Below, one piece after another: positions 1 through 8,358 of a stretch of 45,020 nt of DNA. Location: contig CAMDAN010000007.1 in NCBI GenBank assembly GCA_945888535.1, positions 1 through 45,020 on the forward strand. The letters are read 5' to 3'. Source of the stretch: Bordetella parapertussis. GTDB taxonomy: Bacteria > Pseudomonadota > Gammaproteobacteria > Burkholderiales > Burkholderiaceae_C. The notes beneath the pieces are model-generated. The model saw only the letters and a program-made list of their open reading frames with translations. It searched no databases and was not told the DNA's origin. The position numbers were made by a program, and so were the translations under genes. The stretch's first letter is position 1; every line of letters starts with the position of its first letter.

Positions 1-24
1 TCACGTAAACGACACCAAAAACCT

Positions 25-1506
25 ATGTCCGCCCCGTTGATTCCTTCAAAAGCCCTCTGGCTAGACCCATTTCGCGCCCTCAAAGCCGCGGAACAGGCGC
101 AGCTTGGGCAAGCCGGCGTGCTCACCCTTGCGGTCAGCACCCTGGACGACTTGCAGGCGTCTCTTGAAGAAACAGTCGACTCCACCGACAACTCCTCAGC
201 GATGGTGGTTCTCGGTCTTGGCAACGATGTCGGTTTACTAGAAGATACGTTGGCACTGGTTAGCGCCTTGGCCAAACCAGTCGCAGTGGTTTGCCGCGTT
301 GAGCGGAGGCAACTGGAACTGGCGATCGCTGCTTTCCAAAAAGGGGCTGTCCATGTTTTAGCTGCTGACGACTTTAGCCCCAGCGCTTGGCATACCGCTA
401 TGCAAAGTGTCGAAAAAGCGTCTATTGGAGCTGCGCTCGCACCCCATTTTGATGCCAAAACAGAGGCAACTCCCAAAAAATCCCCCATTTCCAGCGAACA
501 AGCGGTTCGCAGCGTGGTCTATGTAGATCCCGTGAGCCGCAACTTATTGGCATTAGCGCAGCGCGTAGCGCAGGCCAATGTTGCGGTTTTGATTGAAGGC
601 CCGACGGGCTCAGGTAAAGAAGTTTTAGCCCGGGTGATTCATGAATCGTCCAACGCGGCCCACGGCCCCTTTATTGGCCTTAATTGTGCTGCGATGCCAG
701 AGCACATGATTGAAGACATGCTGTTTGGTCACGAAAAAGGCGCTTTTACCGGCGCAGTCAAAGACCACCGCGGTTTGTTTGAACAAGCCCAAGGCGGCAC
801 CCTATTTTTAGACGAGATCGGCGAATTGCCTTTGCAACTCCAAGCCAAGCTTTTGCGCGTTTTGCAAGAACGCACTTTGGTGCGCCTAGGCGGCGAACGT
901 TCTATTCAACTCGATGTGCGCGTGGTTGCAGCGACCAATAAAAACCTGCGTGAAGCAATTGGCCAGCGTGAGTTTCGGGAAGATTTGTACTTTCGCTTAA
1001 GCACTTTCAAGCTACGCGTTCCGCCTTTGTCTGAGCGCGTGGGCGATATCTTGCCTTTGTTGGCCCGCCTTTTGGCACGCCATACGCAAGGAACCCAGGT
1101 TTGGCGTGTCAGCCCCGCAGCCCAAGGCTTGTTAATGGCTTACGGTTGGCCCGGCAATGTACGTGAATTAGAAAACGTGGTGCAACGGGCCATGGTCTTG
1201 TGCGCCAACCACCATATTGATACCGAGCACCTGATGTTCGATGACATGCCTGATACCGCTTTATTGTCAGTTGCTTTTGATACAGAGAGCGCCCAGGCGC
1301 CTTTAGAAGTCCGCGCACCTGAGGCTAACCCGCAAGGTTTACAAGCCGCCGTTAAACACAGCGAGCAGCATTTGATTCGCAGCGCGATTGAGACGTCGAA
1401 CAGCCGCATTGAAGCCGCCCAAAAACTGGGTATCAGCCCCCGCACCTTGCGCTACAAGTTAGCCCAATTGCGTGAGTCCAGCCCAGCGCAACTAGTCAAC
1501 GCCTAA
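25..1506 (+). CDS. Sigma-54-dependent flagellar transcriptional activator, FleR/FlrC-like
   Basis: This 493-residue bacterial enhancer-binding protein is predicted to activate sigma-54 RNA polymerase at class II/III flagellar promoters, because it sits directly upstream of fliE as FleR/FlrC does in Pseudomonas and Vibrio. The AAA+ core is complete: Walker A GPTGSGKE at residues 192-199, the sigma-54-contacting GAFTGA loop at 239-244 and Walker B LFLDEIGE at 260-267. A Fis-type helix-turn-helix occupies roughly 465-487. The N-terminal 150 residues look like a receiver domain, but the phosphoacceptor Asp after the third strand reads as Gly (VVLGLGND) and the usual KP motif is absent, so phosphorylation control is doubtful. 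fliE starts 20 bases after the stop. FleQ-like is an alternative label; the activator class itself is secure. Confidence 0.88.
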   Translation: MSAPLIPSKALWLDPFRALKAAEQAQLGQAGVLTLAVSTLDDLQASLEETVDSTDNSSAMVVLGLGNDVGLLEDTLALVSALAKPVAVVCRVERRQLELAIAAFQKGAVHVLAADDFSPSAWHTAMQSVEKASIGAALAPHFDAKTEATPKKSPISSEQAVRSVVYVDPVSRNLLALAQRVAQANVAVLIEGPTGSGKEVLARVIHESSNAAHGPFIGLNCAAMPEHMIEDMLFGHEKGAFTGAVKDHRGLFEQAQGGTLFLDEIGELPLQLQAKLLRVLQERTLVRLGGERSIQLDVRVVAATNKNLREAIGQREFREDLYFRLSTFKLRVPPLSERVGDILPLLARLLARHTQGTQVWRVSPAAQGLLMAYGWPGNVRELENVVQRAMVLCANHHIDTEHLMFDDMPDTALLSVAFDTESAQAPLEVRAPEANPQGLQAAVKHSEQHLIRSAIETSNSRIEAAQKLGISPRTLRYKLAQLRESSPAQLVNA

Positions 1507-1526
1507 ACCCATTTTGGAGATCCATC

Positions 1527-1865
1527 ATGATTGAAAAAGCCACCTCAGCCACCAGCATTGCCTCCATGCTTAAGACACTGCAAACCCACTCGGCGCAAGC
1601 CAGCGGGATGAGTGAAGAAGCGGTTCGCGGGATTGCAACGCCGAAGACTGATTTTTCTGAAATGATTCGCCAGGCCGTCAGCCAAACCAACGACGTGCAA
1701 ATGGAATCGCAAAAAATGTCGCAAGCGTTTGAACGCGGCGAAGCTGTTCCCCTGACCGATGTGGTCTTAAAAATGCAAAAAGCATCTCTGTCTTTTGAAG
1801 CCACCTTACAAGTACGTAACAAAGTACTCAAGGCCTACGAAGACGTGATGAACATGCCAGTCTAA
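1527..1865 (+). CDS. fliE: Flagellar hook-basal body complex protein FliE
   Basis: FliE is a small export-apparatus/rod junction protein that joins the MS ring to the proximal rod. The 112-residue product has the family's usual size and its conserved C-terminal half, with the SFEATLQVRNKVLKAYEDVM stretch that ends FliE proteins. It begins with an ATG preceded by a TGGAG ribosome binding site eight bases upstream. It is the first structural gene after the sigma-54 activator and is followed 28 bases later by fliF. FliE proteins are exported by the flagellar type III system without a cleaved signal, and none is seen here. Confidence 0.95.
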   Translation: MIEKATSATSIASMLKTLQTHSAQASGMSEEAVRGIATPKTDFSEMIRQAVSQTNDVQMESQKMSQAFERGEAVPLTDVVLKMQKASLSFEATLQVRNKVLKAYEDVMNMPV

Positions 1866-1893
1866 AACGACGCAACGCTGAAAGACAATTGCC

Positions 1894-3768
1894 ATGGCAA
1901 CCGCTACCGCTACCGCTGGAACCCTTTTACCTACCGCTGCTGCTGACGCAGGCGCTTTGGCGCCACGCCGAGGCACCAGCCTAGCCAATACCGGCGCAGA
2001 CGCTACTACCGAAAGTACAGCGCTTGTCGATTACTCCGGCCCCTTCGGCCCGATCAAACAAGTATTGGCCCAACCTGCGGTTAAAAAATCATTGCCTCTG
2101 ATGGTGATTGCTTTGGCTTTGATGGCCTTTGCATTGGTCTATACCTTGGTGAATGCGCCAAGCTACCGCCCAGTTGTTACTGGCGTGACCGAGGCCGACC
2201 AACAAGCTGTTTTTGAAGCGTTGAAATTAGGTGAATTTAAACCTGTGATTGACGCGGGCAGCGGCCAAATTACCGTACCCACCAACCGCTACCACGAAGC
2301 CCGTATTTACTTGGCTTCCAAAGGTTTGCCTAAAACTGCCGCGACCGGTTTGGACTCACTCAAAGACCAGTCTGCGATGACCACCAGCCAGTTCATGGAA
2401 CAGGTTCGCTACAACTCTGCGATGGAGCAAGAACTCGCCCGCAGTATTCAACAAATTGATTCGATTCAAACCGCCCGAGTCCACTTGGCAACCACCAAGC
2501 CATCGGTATTCGTACGCGACCGAACGCCACCCAAAGCGTCGATCGTTGTGACACCGCAAGCCGGTCGCAGCGTCAGCCCCATGCAGGTGCAGGCGATTGT
2601 CCATTTAGTGGCTTCTAGTATTCCGATGCTCACACCGGCCAATGTGTCGGTGGTTGATAACGTGGGTAAGCTCATGACCGACGCGGAATCCGAAGCGTCG
2701 ATGGGTATGAACGCAGGTCAAACCAAACACAAGCAAGCGATGGAAGAGCTGTACCGCCGCCGCGTGATTGAAATTTTGGCGCCGATTGTGGGCGACGCTA
2801 ACGTGCGCTCACAAGTGAACTTGAGTCTCGATTTCAGCCAAACTGAAACCACGGTTGAAGACTTTGACACCCAAGGCAAGGGCCCTAAAACCCGCTCTGA
2901 AGTCAACAGCGAAGACCGCAACAGCGCCAAGGAGGCGTCAGGCATTCCTGGAACCCTTTCCAACACTGCTCCAGCCGCTCCTACAACGACCTTAAACTCC
3001 GCTACACCTTCGGCTACCGGAACGGCAACAGGAACATCGGACGAGCGCAGCACGATTGCCTCTCGCAGCACCCGCAACTATGAAATGGACCGCTCTGTTC
3101 GCCACACCAAGAGCGCCACAGGTGGCATTCAACGCCTCAGCGTGGCCGTGGTGATTAACGAGCGCCCACCGACGGCGCAGCCTAAAAACGACAAAGGCGA
3201 AGACCAACCGGCAACGCCTAACCCTTACACGCCCGAAGAAGTGGAGCGTATGCAACAACTCGTGCGTGGAGTAGTTGGCTTTGACGAAGCGCGTAAAGAC
3301 GTGGTCAGCGTGGTACAGGCCAAATTTGAACCCGAAGCCCCCATGGATTTAAGCGTTCCATGGCACAAAGACGAGTCCACCATGACCAATATCAAATCTG
3401 GATTCTTAGGTTTGTTGTTCGTGGCCTTCTTGATGGTCGTGGTTCGCCCTGTGGTGATGCACATGATGAACCGTGACAAAGAGGCTGCCCAAGCTGCTGC
3501 TGTAGCAGTTCAGCAAGCCGAAGCCGACGCGGTTGCCGCAGAGGCCGCCGCTCTAGAAGCCGAAGAATCGGCCACCCGAGAATTGTCACCGAACGAGTCG
3601 CTGGAAGAAATGAAAGCGAAAATGAAGCCTAAGAAGTCGAATATCTCTGCGGAAATGCTCGATACTGCGAATACGTATGACGATAAAGTCGCTTTGATCC
3701 GTATGATTGTTTCCGATGATTCAGCACGCGTAGCCAGCGTTCTGAAGAACATGATTAAACCCGGCTGA
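1894..3768 (+). CDS. fliF: Flagellar MS-ring protein FliF
   Basis: FliF forms the MS ring of the basal body in the inner membrane and is the platform for the rotor and export gate. The 624-residue product has the expected two transmembrane segments, about 66-88 and 501-523, flanking a large periplasmic region with the YscJ-like ring-building motifs. A Thr/Ala/Pro-rich insert lies around residues 350-390. The cytoplasmic tail after the second helix, which would bind FliG, begins with a long Ala/Glu-rich stretch (about 530-570) and ends in the conserved region around DDKVALIRMIVSDD. It is slightly longer than many FliF proteins because of these low-complexity parts. The ribosome binding site before the ATG is weak. 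fliG follows after 25 bases. Confidence 0.96.
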   Translation: MATATATAGTLLPTAAADAGALAPRRGTSLANTGADATTESTALVDYSGPFGPIKQVLAQPAVKKSLPLMVIALALMAFALVYTLVNAPSYRPVVTGVTEADQQAVFEALKLGEFKPVIDAGSGQITVPTNRYHEARIYLASKGLPKTAATGLDSLKDQSAMTTSQFMEQVRYNSAMEQELARSIQQIDSIQTARVHLATTKPSVFVRDRTPPKASIVVTPQAGRSVSPMQVQAIVHLVASSIPMLTPANVSVVDNVGKLMTDAESEASMGMNAGQTKHKQAMEELYRRRVIEILAPIVGDANVRSQVNLSLDFSQTETTVEDFDTQGKGPKTRSEVNSEDRNSAKEASGIPGTLSNTAPAAPTTTLNSATPSATGTATGTSDERSTIASRSTRNYEMDRSVRHTKSATGGIQRLSVAVVINERPPTAQPKNDKGEDQPATPNPYTPEEVERMQQLVRGVVGFDEARKDVVSVVQAKFEPEAPMDLSVPWHKDESTMTNIKSGFLGLLFVAFLMVVVRPVVMHMMNRDKEAAQAAAVAVQQAEADAVAAEAAALEAEESATRELSPNESLEEMKAKMKPKKSNISAEMLDTANTYDDKVALIRMIVSDDSARVASVLKNMIKPG

Positions 3769-3793
3769 TATTCCCCCGTGGGAGCAAATCAAA

Positions 3794-4843
3794 ATGGCAG
3801 ACGCAGCAACCGATAACAAAGCCGCAACCGAAGAAGCGCTTCGCAAAGAGATGGCGGCGATGACGGGCACCCAACGTGCGGCCGTCTTGATGCTCTTGCT
3901 CGGCGAAGAGCAGGCCTCTAACATCATTAGCTTTTTGAACCCCAAAGAAGTTCAGGCGCTAGGTGCTGCGATGGTGCAGGTTGCCGATTTGTCGCAAGAA
4001 GCAGTTAACCAGGTGCTTGACGATTTTGTGGCCACCATCAAGAAGCAAACCAGTTTAGGTTTAGGTACATCCGACTATGTTGAGAAAGTGTTTAAACGCG
4101 CTTTGGGTGATGACAAAGCGGCCTCAGTTTTAGGCCGTATCAACCCTGGCCGCGCCAGCAAAGGCTTGGAGATTTTGAACTGGATGGACGCACGCTCGAT
4201 TGCCGACATGATTCAGGGCGAACACCCCCAGGTGGTGGCGATTATTCTGTCGGTTTTGGAAAACGTAGTGGCTGCCGATGTGCTGAACTACCTGCCGCCT
4301 GAGACCCGATCTGAAGTGATTCAACGCGTCGCGAGCCTAGAGACCGTTCAACCGTCTGCCATGGAAGAACTCGAAGCGATTTTGAAGAAACAGTTCTCCA
4401 ACAACTCGTCGTCTAAGTCTTCAAGCTTTGGCGGTATCAAAGCCGCTGCGAATATTTTGAACTTGACGAAAACAGCGCTGGAAGCGTCTGTCATGGGTGG
4501 ACTCAAAACCCTCGACCCAGAACTAATGCAAAAAATTCAAGACAGCATGTTTACCTTTGACAACTTGGTGAGCGTGGACAACAAGGGGATTCAGGTCATC
4601 ATGCGAAACGCCGAGCCCGATTTGATGATGAAGGCCCTCAAGGGCGCCAGCGACGAAGTCAAGAAGAAATTTTTGGACAATATGTCCGAACGTGCTCGCG
4701 GCATGTTTAAAGACGATATGGAAGCGCTCGGTCCTATGCGTTTATCCGACGTAGAAGACGCTCAGAAAATCATCATGCGAGCAGCGCGTAAGTTGGCCGA
4801 TGCGGGTGATTTGGTCTTAGGCGGCGGAGCCGACTATGTCTAA
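3794..4843 (+). CDS. fliG: Flagellar motor switch protein FliG
   Basis: FliG is the rotor protein of the C-ring that contacts the stator and transmits torque; it binds FliF at its N-terminus and FliM in its middle. The 349-residue protein has the three expected domains, with the HPQVVAIILSVLE segment of the middle domain near residues 139-155 and a C-terminal charged helix region with the DNMSERARGMFKDDMEALGP motif near 293-315, which carries the torque-generating residues. The N-terminal 20 residues are an Ala/Asp-rich extension. The last 8 bases overlap the start of fliH, suggesting translational coupling. A GGAG-containing ribosome binding site precedes the start. Confidence 0.97.
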   Translation: MADAATDNKAATEEALRKEMAAMTGTQRAAVLMLLLGEEQASNIISFLNPKEVQALGAAMVQVADLSQEAVNQVLDDFVATIKKQTSLGLGTSDYVEKVFKRALGDDKAASVLGRINPGRASKGLEILNWMDARSIADMIQGEHPQVVAIILSVLENVVAADVLNYLPPETRSEVIQRVASLETVQPSAMEELEAILKKQFSNNSSSKSSSFGGIKAAANILNLTKTALEASVMGGLKTLDPELMQKIQDSMFTFDNLVSVDNKGIQVIMRNAEPDLMMKALKGASDEVKKKFLDNMSERARGMFKDDMEALGPMRLSDVEDAQKIIMRAARKLADAGDLVLGGGADYV

Positions 4844-5846
4844 AAGCGCGGCTGCCTCCAAGCAGGCTGCCGTTCGCAAAGCCGAAGTCCGCCCTGCCCG
4901 CGTTTGGCAAGCCACCGACTTACTTAATCCGCCACCGGTCAGTGACGGCTTTGTCGCTAAGCCTTGGCTGGCGGAACAAACCGTAACCTTTGGACGAACC
5001 AATTTTGACATCCCCACACCGGACCTTTTGCCCAAAGAGGCTTCACCCGAAGGTGAACCAGCCTTAGAAGGTTTAGAGACAGACGCATCGCTTGAGCAAC
5101 AACCTGAAGCAGCAGCACCCACTGCAGCTGTGAATGAAGAAGCACTGGCGCAAGCCCGCGCTGAAGGACACGCGCAGGGGTTTGCAGAAGCCCGCGTTGC
5201 GATGCAGGCGGAAATGGAGGCTTCTGTCAAAGCCGCCCAAAGCCAAGACCACGCCTTGGTTGCAGCTTTGCAAGCTGCCCTTGAACCGCTTCAACAACCG
5301 GCCTCTACTTTTTACGAACCGCTTAAACGGTTGGCTTTGCATCTTGCCGAGCAACTGGTTTTAGCGGAACTCAGCTTGGACGGCCGTGCAATTGAGCGCT
5401 TGGTGCAACGTTGCGTTGATGAACTCTCAGCCCACGATGAGTCTCTCGTCGTGGTCGAGTTGAACCCCGCTGATTTAGCCTTGCTTCAAAGCCTTCGCGA
5501 GCGCACCGGCTTGAACACGGGCCCAGGTTTGCGTCTTCAAGCGAACGACACGCTCATACCTGGCAGCGTTCGCGCCAGCGCCAATGATGCCGTGGTGGAG
5601 GACTTGATTGGCAACCAACTCTCGGCTCTGGCCCGTGGTTTGTCCTTGAATGAAACCCAATGGAAAAAGCAAACGGCGTTTGGTGCGGATCGCATCCAAA
5701 GCGACCGGATAGCTTCCAACGCGGTCGAAGATGCGCGTCCGCGCATGGCTACGCCAAGCGAAGCCGTTGCTGCAACTGAACCGACCGCTTACGACACCGT
5801 CGAAGCGATTGATGATATTTTGCGCGAAGCCGAACACCATGTTTGA
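4836..5846 (+). CDS. fliH: Flagellar assembly protein FliH
   Basis: FliH is the negative regulator and stator-like partner of the export ATPase FliI and links it to the C-ring. The 336-residue product is longer than the typical 220-250. The extra length comes from a Pro/Ala/Glu-rich N-terminus (about 1-100) and a C-terminal tail of about 70 residues. The core region with Ala/Gln-rich helix and the conserved LHLAEQLVLAELSLD and VVVELNPADLALL segments is present between about 165 and 215. The gene starts inside fliG and its last 8 bases overlap fliI, so fliG-fliH-fliI are probably translated as a coupled unit. Assignment rests on the C-terminal half and the gene order. Confidence 0.88.
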   Translation: MSKSAAASKQAAVRKAEVRPARVWQATDLLNPPPVSDGFVAKPWLAEQTVTFGRTNFDIPTPDLLPKEASPEGEPALEGLETDASLEQQPEAAAPTAAVNEEALAQARAEGHAQGFAEARVAMQAEMEASVKAAQSQDHALVAALQAALEPLQQPASTFYEPLKRLALHLAEQLVLAELSLDGRAIERLVQRCVDELSAHDESLVVVELNPADLALLQSLRERTGLNTGPGLRLQANDTLIPGSVRASANDAVVEDLIGNQLSALARGLSLNETQWKKQTAFGADRIQSDRIASNAVEDARPRMATPSEAVAATEPTAYDTVEAIDDILREAEHHV

Positions 5847-7161
5847 ATTTGACACCGAGGCCGACAGCGCCATCGGCCAGTTACACAGCCAACGCCCTGC
5901 CCGCAGCGGCACCTTGGTGCGCTTGGTGGGCCTGCGCTTGGAAGCCCGAGGCATCATGGCACCCGTGGGCGCGTGTTGCGAAGTGGTCGGCCAAGGCGGC
6001 AACCGCATTGAAGCGGAAGTCGTAGGCTTTGCCGACAAAACGATTTTTTTAATGCCTTTTTCTGAGCCCGTAGGCATTGGTCCGGGAGCCCAGGTACGGG
6101 TTTTGTCTGAGAGCGGTCATGCTTTTTTAGGCGATGCTTTGCTCGGACGCGTGATCGATGCCCAGGGCGAGCCTTTAGACGGCAAACCTAAACCTGAATG
6201 CACTACCAAACTCAGCCTTCTGGGTTTACCCATCAACCCCATGGAGCGCGGTCCGATTGACCGGGTTTTAGATGTGGGCGTCAAAGCGATTAACGGCTTA
6301 CTCACTTTAGGCCGTGGACAGCGTGTGGGCTTGGTTGCAGGCTCGGGTGTGGGTAAAAGCGTTTTGTTGGGCATGCTCACCCGATTTACCAAAGCCGACA
6401 TCGTTGTCATTGGCTTGATCGGCGAGCGCGGCCGCGAAGTGCAGGCGTTTATCAATGAAACCCTGGGCCCGGAAGGCTTGGCAAAATCGGTGGTCATTGC
6501 GGCCCCTGCCAATGTTTCTCCCGTATTGCGCCTCAAAGCGGCCCACCTCACGCACGTCATTGCCGAACATTTTCGTGACCAAGGCAAAGACGTCTTGATG
6601 CTCGTAGACAGCCTCACCCGGGTTGCCCATGCGCAACGCGAAATTGGCTTAGCGATTGGCGAGCCACCGACTTCCAAAGGCTATCCACCTTCGGTGTTTG
6701 CGCTCCTGCCTAATTTGATTGAACGCGCTGGCGTAGGCCGCCACGGTCACGGCTCTATTACTGCGATTTACACCGTGCTTGCCGAAGGCGATGATGGCAA
6801 CGACCCGATTGTGGACATTGCCCGCGCATCCTTGGACGGACAAGTCATGCTCTCGCGCAAGTTGGCAGACGCTGCGCATTACCCGGCGATTGACCTGAAC
6901 GGCTCTATTTCTCGGGTGATGCAAAACTTGCTCGCGCCCGCTGACTTAAAGATTGCCAACCGCTTTCGCCGGCTGTGGTCTTTGTACCAACAAAACGTAG
7001 ACTTGATTCAAGTCGGCGCTTACCAAGCCGGATCGAACCCTGAAATTGACCAAGCCATTGTTTTGCGAGAAACGATGGAAAAGTTTTTGTGCCAAGAAAT
7101 GCAAGTCGGCGTCGATGAATCTGTCACCCGCGCTGACCTTCGCACCCTTCTAGAGCAGTAA
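5839..7161 (+). CDS. fliI: Flagellum-specific export ATPase FliI
   Basis: FliI is the cytoplasmic hexameric ATPase of the flagellar type III secretion system and resembles the F1-ATPase beta subunit. The 440-residue product has Walker A AGSGVGKS at residues 167-174, the GERGREVQ motif after it and the Walker B region with LMLVDSLTRVAHAQREIGLA, followed by the conserved GEPPTSKGYPPSVF. The reading frame stays open upstream to 5731, but I chose the ATG at 5839 because it begins with the typical FliI N-terminus and overlaps the fliH stop by 8 bases in the same way that fliH overlaps fliG. fliJ follows after 14 bases. Confidence 0.97.
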   Translation: MFEFDTEADSAIGQLHSQRPARSGTLVRLVGLRLEARGIMAPVGACCEVVGQGGNRIEAEVVGFADKTIFLMPFSEPVGIGPGAQVRVLSESGHAFLGDALLGRVIDAQGEPLDGKPKPECTTKLSLLGLPINPMERGPIDRVLDVGVKAINGLLTLGRGQRVGLVAGSGVGKSVLLGMLTRFTKADIVVIGLIGERGREVQAFINETLGPEGLAKSVVIAAPANVSPVLRLKAAHLTHVIAEHFRDQGKDVLMLVDSLTRVAHAQREIGLAIGEPPTSKGYPPSVFALLPNLIERAGVGRHGHGSITAIYTVLAEGDDGNDPIVDIARASLDGQVMLSRKLADAAHYPAIDLNGSISRVMQNLLAPADLKIANRFRRLWSLYQQNVDLIQVGAYQAGSNPEIDQAIVLRETMEKFLCQEMQVGVDESVTRADLRTLLEQ

Positions 7162-7175
7162 GGCAGGCGACCGCT

Positions 7176-7619
7176 ATGAAAGTTCGTGCTTGCTGGTCTG
7201 CTCTCGAAGGTCGTGTGGAACAGGTTCTCGTGACCTTGCGCACCCAAACGATTGAAGCGCAGCGACTGCGCGATTCGCTCAATAGCAGCCAAGAACGCTT
7301 AGAACGCCTGTACGAGGAATACCGCGCCAAGGGCGCTGCCGCCTTAGAGTCCAAGGGAATGTCTGACGCGATGAACCACCGCCAATTCATGTCGCAACTG
7401 CTTAACCTGCGAGCCCGCGTTGAACAAGATATTGAAAAATCCACCGTCCACTTAGAGCGTTTAGCCTTTCTCACGCAAAAGGCCGAAGCCGACCGCCTGA
7501 AGATGAAAACGCTGGCAGAAAACGATCGCTTGGCCGTTCAAAAACATTGGAATAAGCGGGAACAACGCACCATGGACGACCTCGGCGTCATGCAGTTCAA
7601 CCGCGCAAGCGCCCCATGA
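7176..7619 (+). CDS. fliJ: Flagellar export chaperone FliJ
   Basis: FliJ is the small coiled-coil stalk protein of the export ATPase complex, structurally similar to the gamma subunit of F1-ATPase. The 147-residue product is of family size and is almost entirely alpha-helical by composition, rich in Arg, Glu, Gln and Leu with heptad spacing from about residue 25 to 125. Its position directly behind fliI fixes the identity better than sequence alone, because the family is poorly conserved. Its last four bases (ATGA) contain the start codon of the following gene, so the two are probably translationally coupled. Confidence 0.9.
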   Translation: MKVRACWSALEGRVEQVLVTLRTQTIEAQRLRDSLNSSQERLERLYEEYRAKGAAALESKGMSDAMNHRQFMSQLLNLRARVEQDIEKSTVHLERLAFLTQKAEADRLKMKTLAENDRLAVQKHWNKREQRTMDDLGVMQFNRASAP

Positions 7620-8347
7620 ACCCCTCGGGCGGGTTGGTCTGGCATTGGCACGCTTGGAGACACCAACACGTTTGGCAAGAAAGTATCAACGAGGTTGGGC
7701 AATGGTTGGAAGAAACCCCAACGCCTTCTAAAGAACTCGTTTTAATTGGCGCAAGCGCGGGCTGGATGATGCCAAGCGCATGGTTACAGCGCTTTGAAAA
7801 AGTTACCACTTTTGACATTGACCTATTTGCCGCTCCACTTTTTCGCAGACGTCATGGTCCTGCGCTAAAAGTATCTGGCACCCAACTGATTTGCCATACC
7901 AGCGACGCGTTAACGCATTTGCAACCTTTGCTTCGTGCTCACAACCGCGCAGCAATTTTATTTGACAACGTTTTAGGACAAATACGTTTTCACCACACAT
8001 CGATTGATGAAGCCAGTAACCGCATTGAAGCCATCACCAAATCTTTGCGCGGTCGAAGCTGGGGCAGCGTTCACGACGCTTATTCTGGAAAAGTGGTCCC
8101 CAACCAAGGTCCAAAGTCCCTGCCACCCAGACTGAAAACCCTGCAAACGCCGCACCATTTTTCAGACGAAAACCTCATGAAAAATCCGGGCTTTGCCGAA
8201 TTCGGCAAGCAACTCCAGCCCCAAGGCGAATGGCTAGACCACCTTACCGCCAACGTCTTCCCCGAGGGCACTCCCATCCACCACATCGCTTGGCCTTACA
8301 GTACGCACTATTGCCACTGGCTCCAAGCGGGGTGGGTGACAGCATAA
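7616..8347 (+). CDS. Uncharacterised protein coupled to fliJ, possible methyltransferase fold
   Basis: I do not recognise a named family for this 243-residue protein. It starts at an ATGA overlap with the fliJ stop, so it is almost certainly translated with the flagellar operon. Residues about 41-80 contain a hydrophobic strand and glycine-rich turn (LVLIGASAGWMMP), then a strand ending in FDID and the FRRRHG segment. That layout resembles motifs I and II of class I S-adenosylmethionine methyltransferases, with later segments such as AAILFDNVLGQ in the place of motif IV. There is no signal peptide or membrane segment. The C-terminus contains several His and Trp residues. The methyltransferase idea is inference from fold-like spacing. 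fliK, often next in this operon, does not follow here. Confidence 0.75.
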   Translation: MNPSGGLVWHWHAWRHQHVWQESINEVGQWLEETPTPSKELVLIGASAGWMMPSAWLQRFEKVTTFDIDLFAAPLFRRRHGPALKVSGTQLICHTSDALTHLQPLLRAHNRAAILFDNVLGQIRFHHTSIDEASNRIEAITKSLRGRSWGSVHDAYSGKVVPNQGPKSLPPRLKTLQTPHHFSDENLMKNPGFAEFGKQLQPQGEWLDHLTANVFPEGTPIHHIAWPYSTHYCHWLQAGWVTA

Positions 8348-8358
8348 AGGTGGTTTAT

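Noticed and set aside
5731..5838. Upstream extension of fliI to the first ATG of the frame
   Set aside because: The extra 36 residues are in a second frame of fliH and do not match FliI; the ATG at 5839 gives the normal N-terminus and the same 8-base overlap as fliG/fliH.
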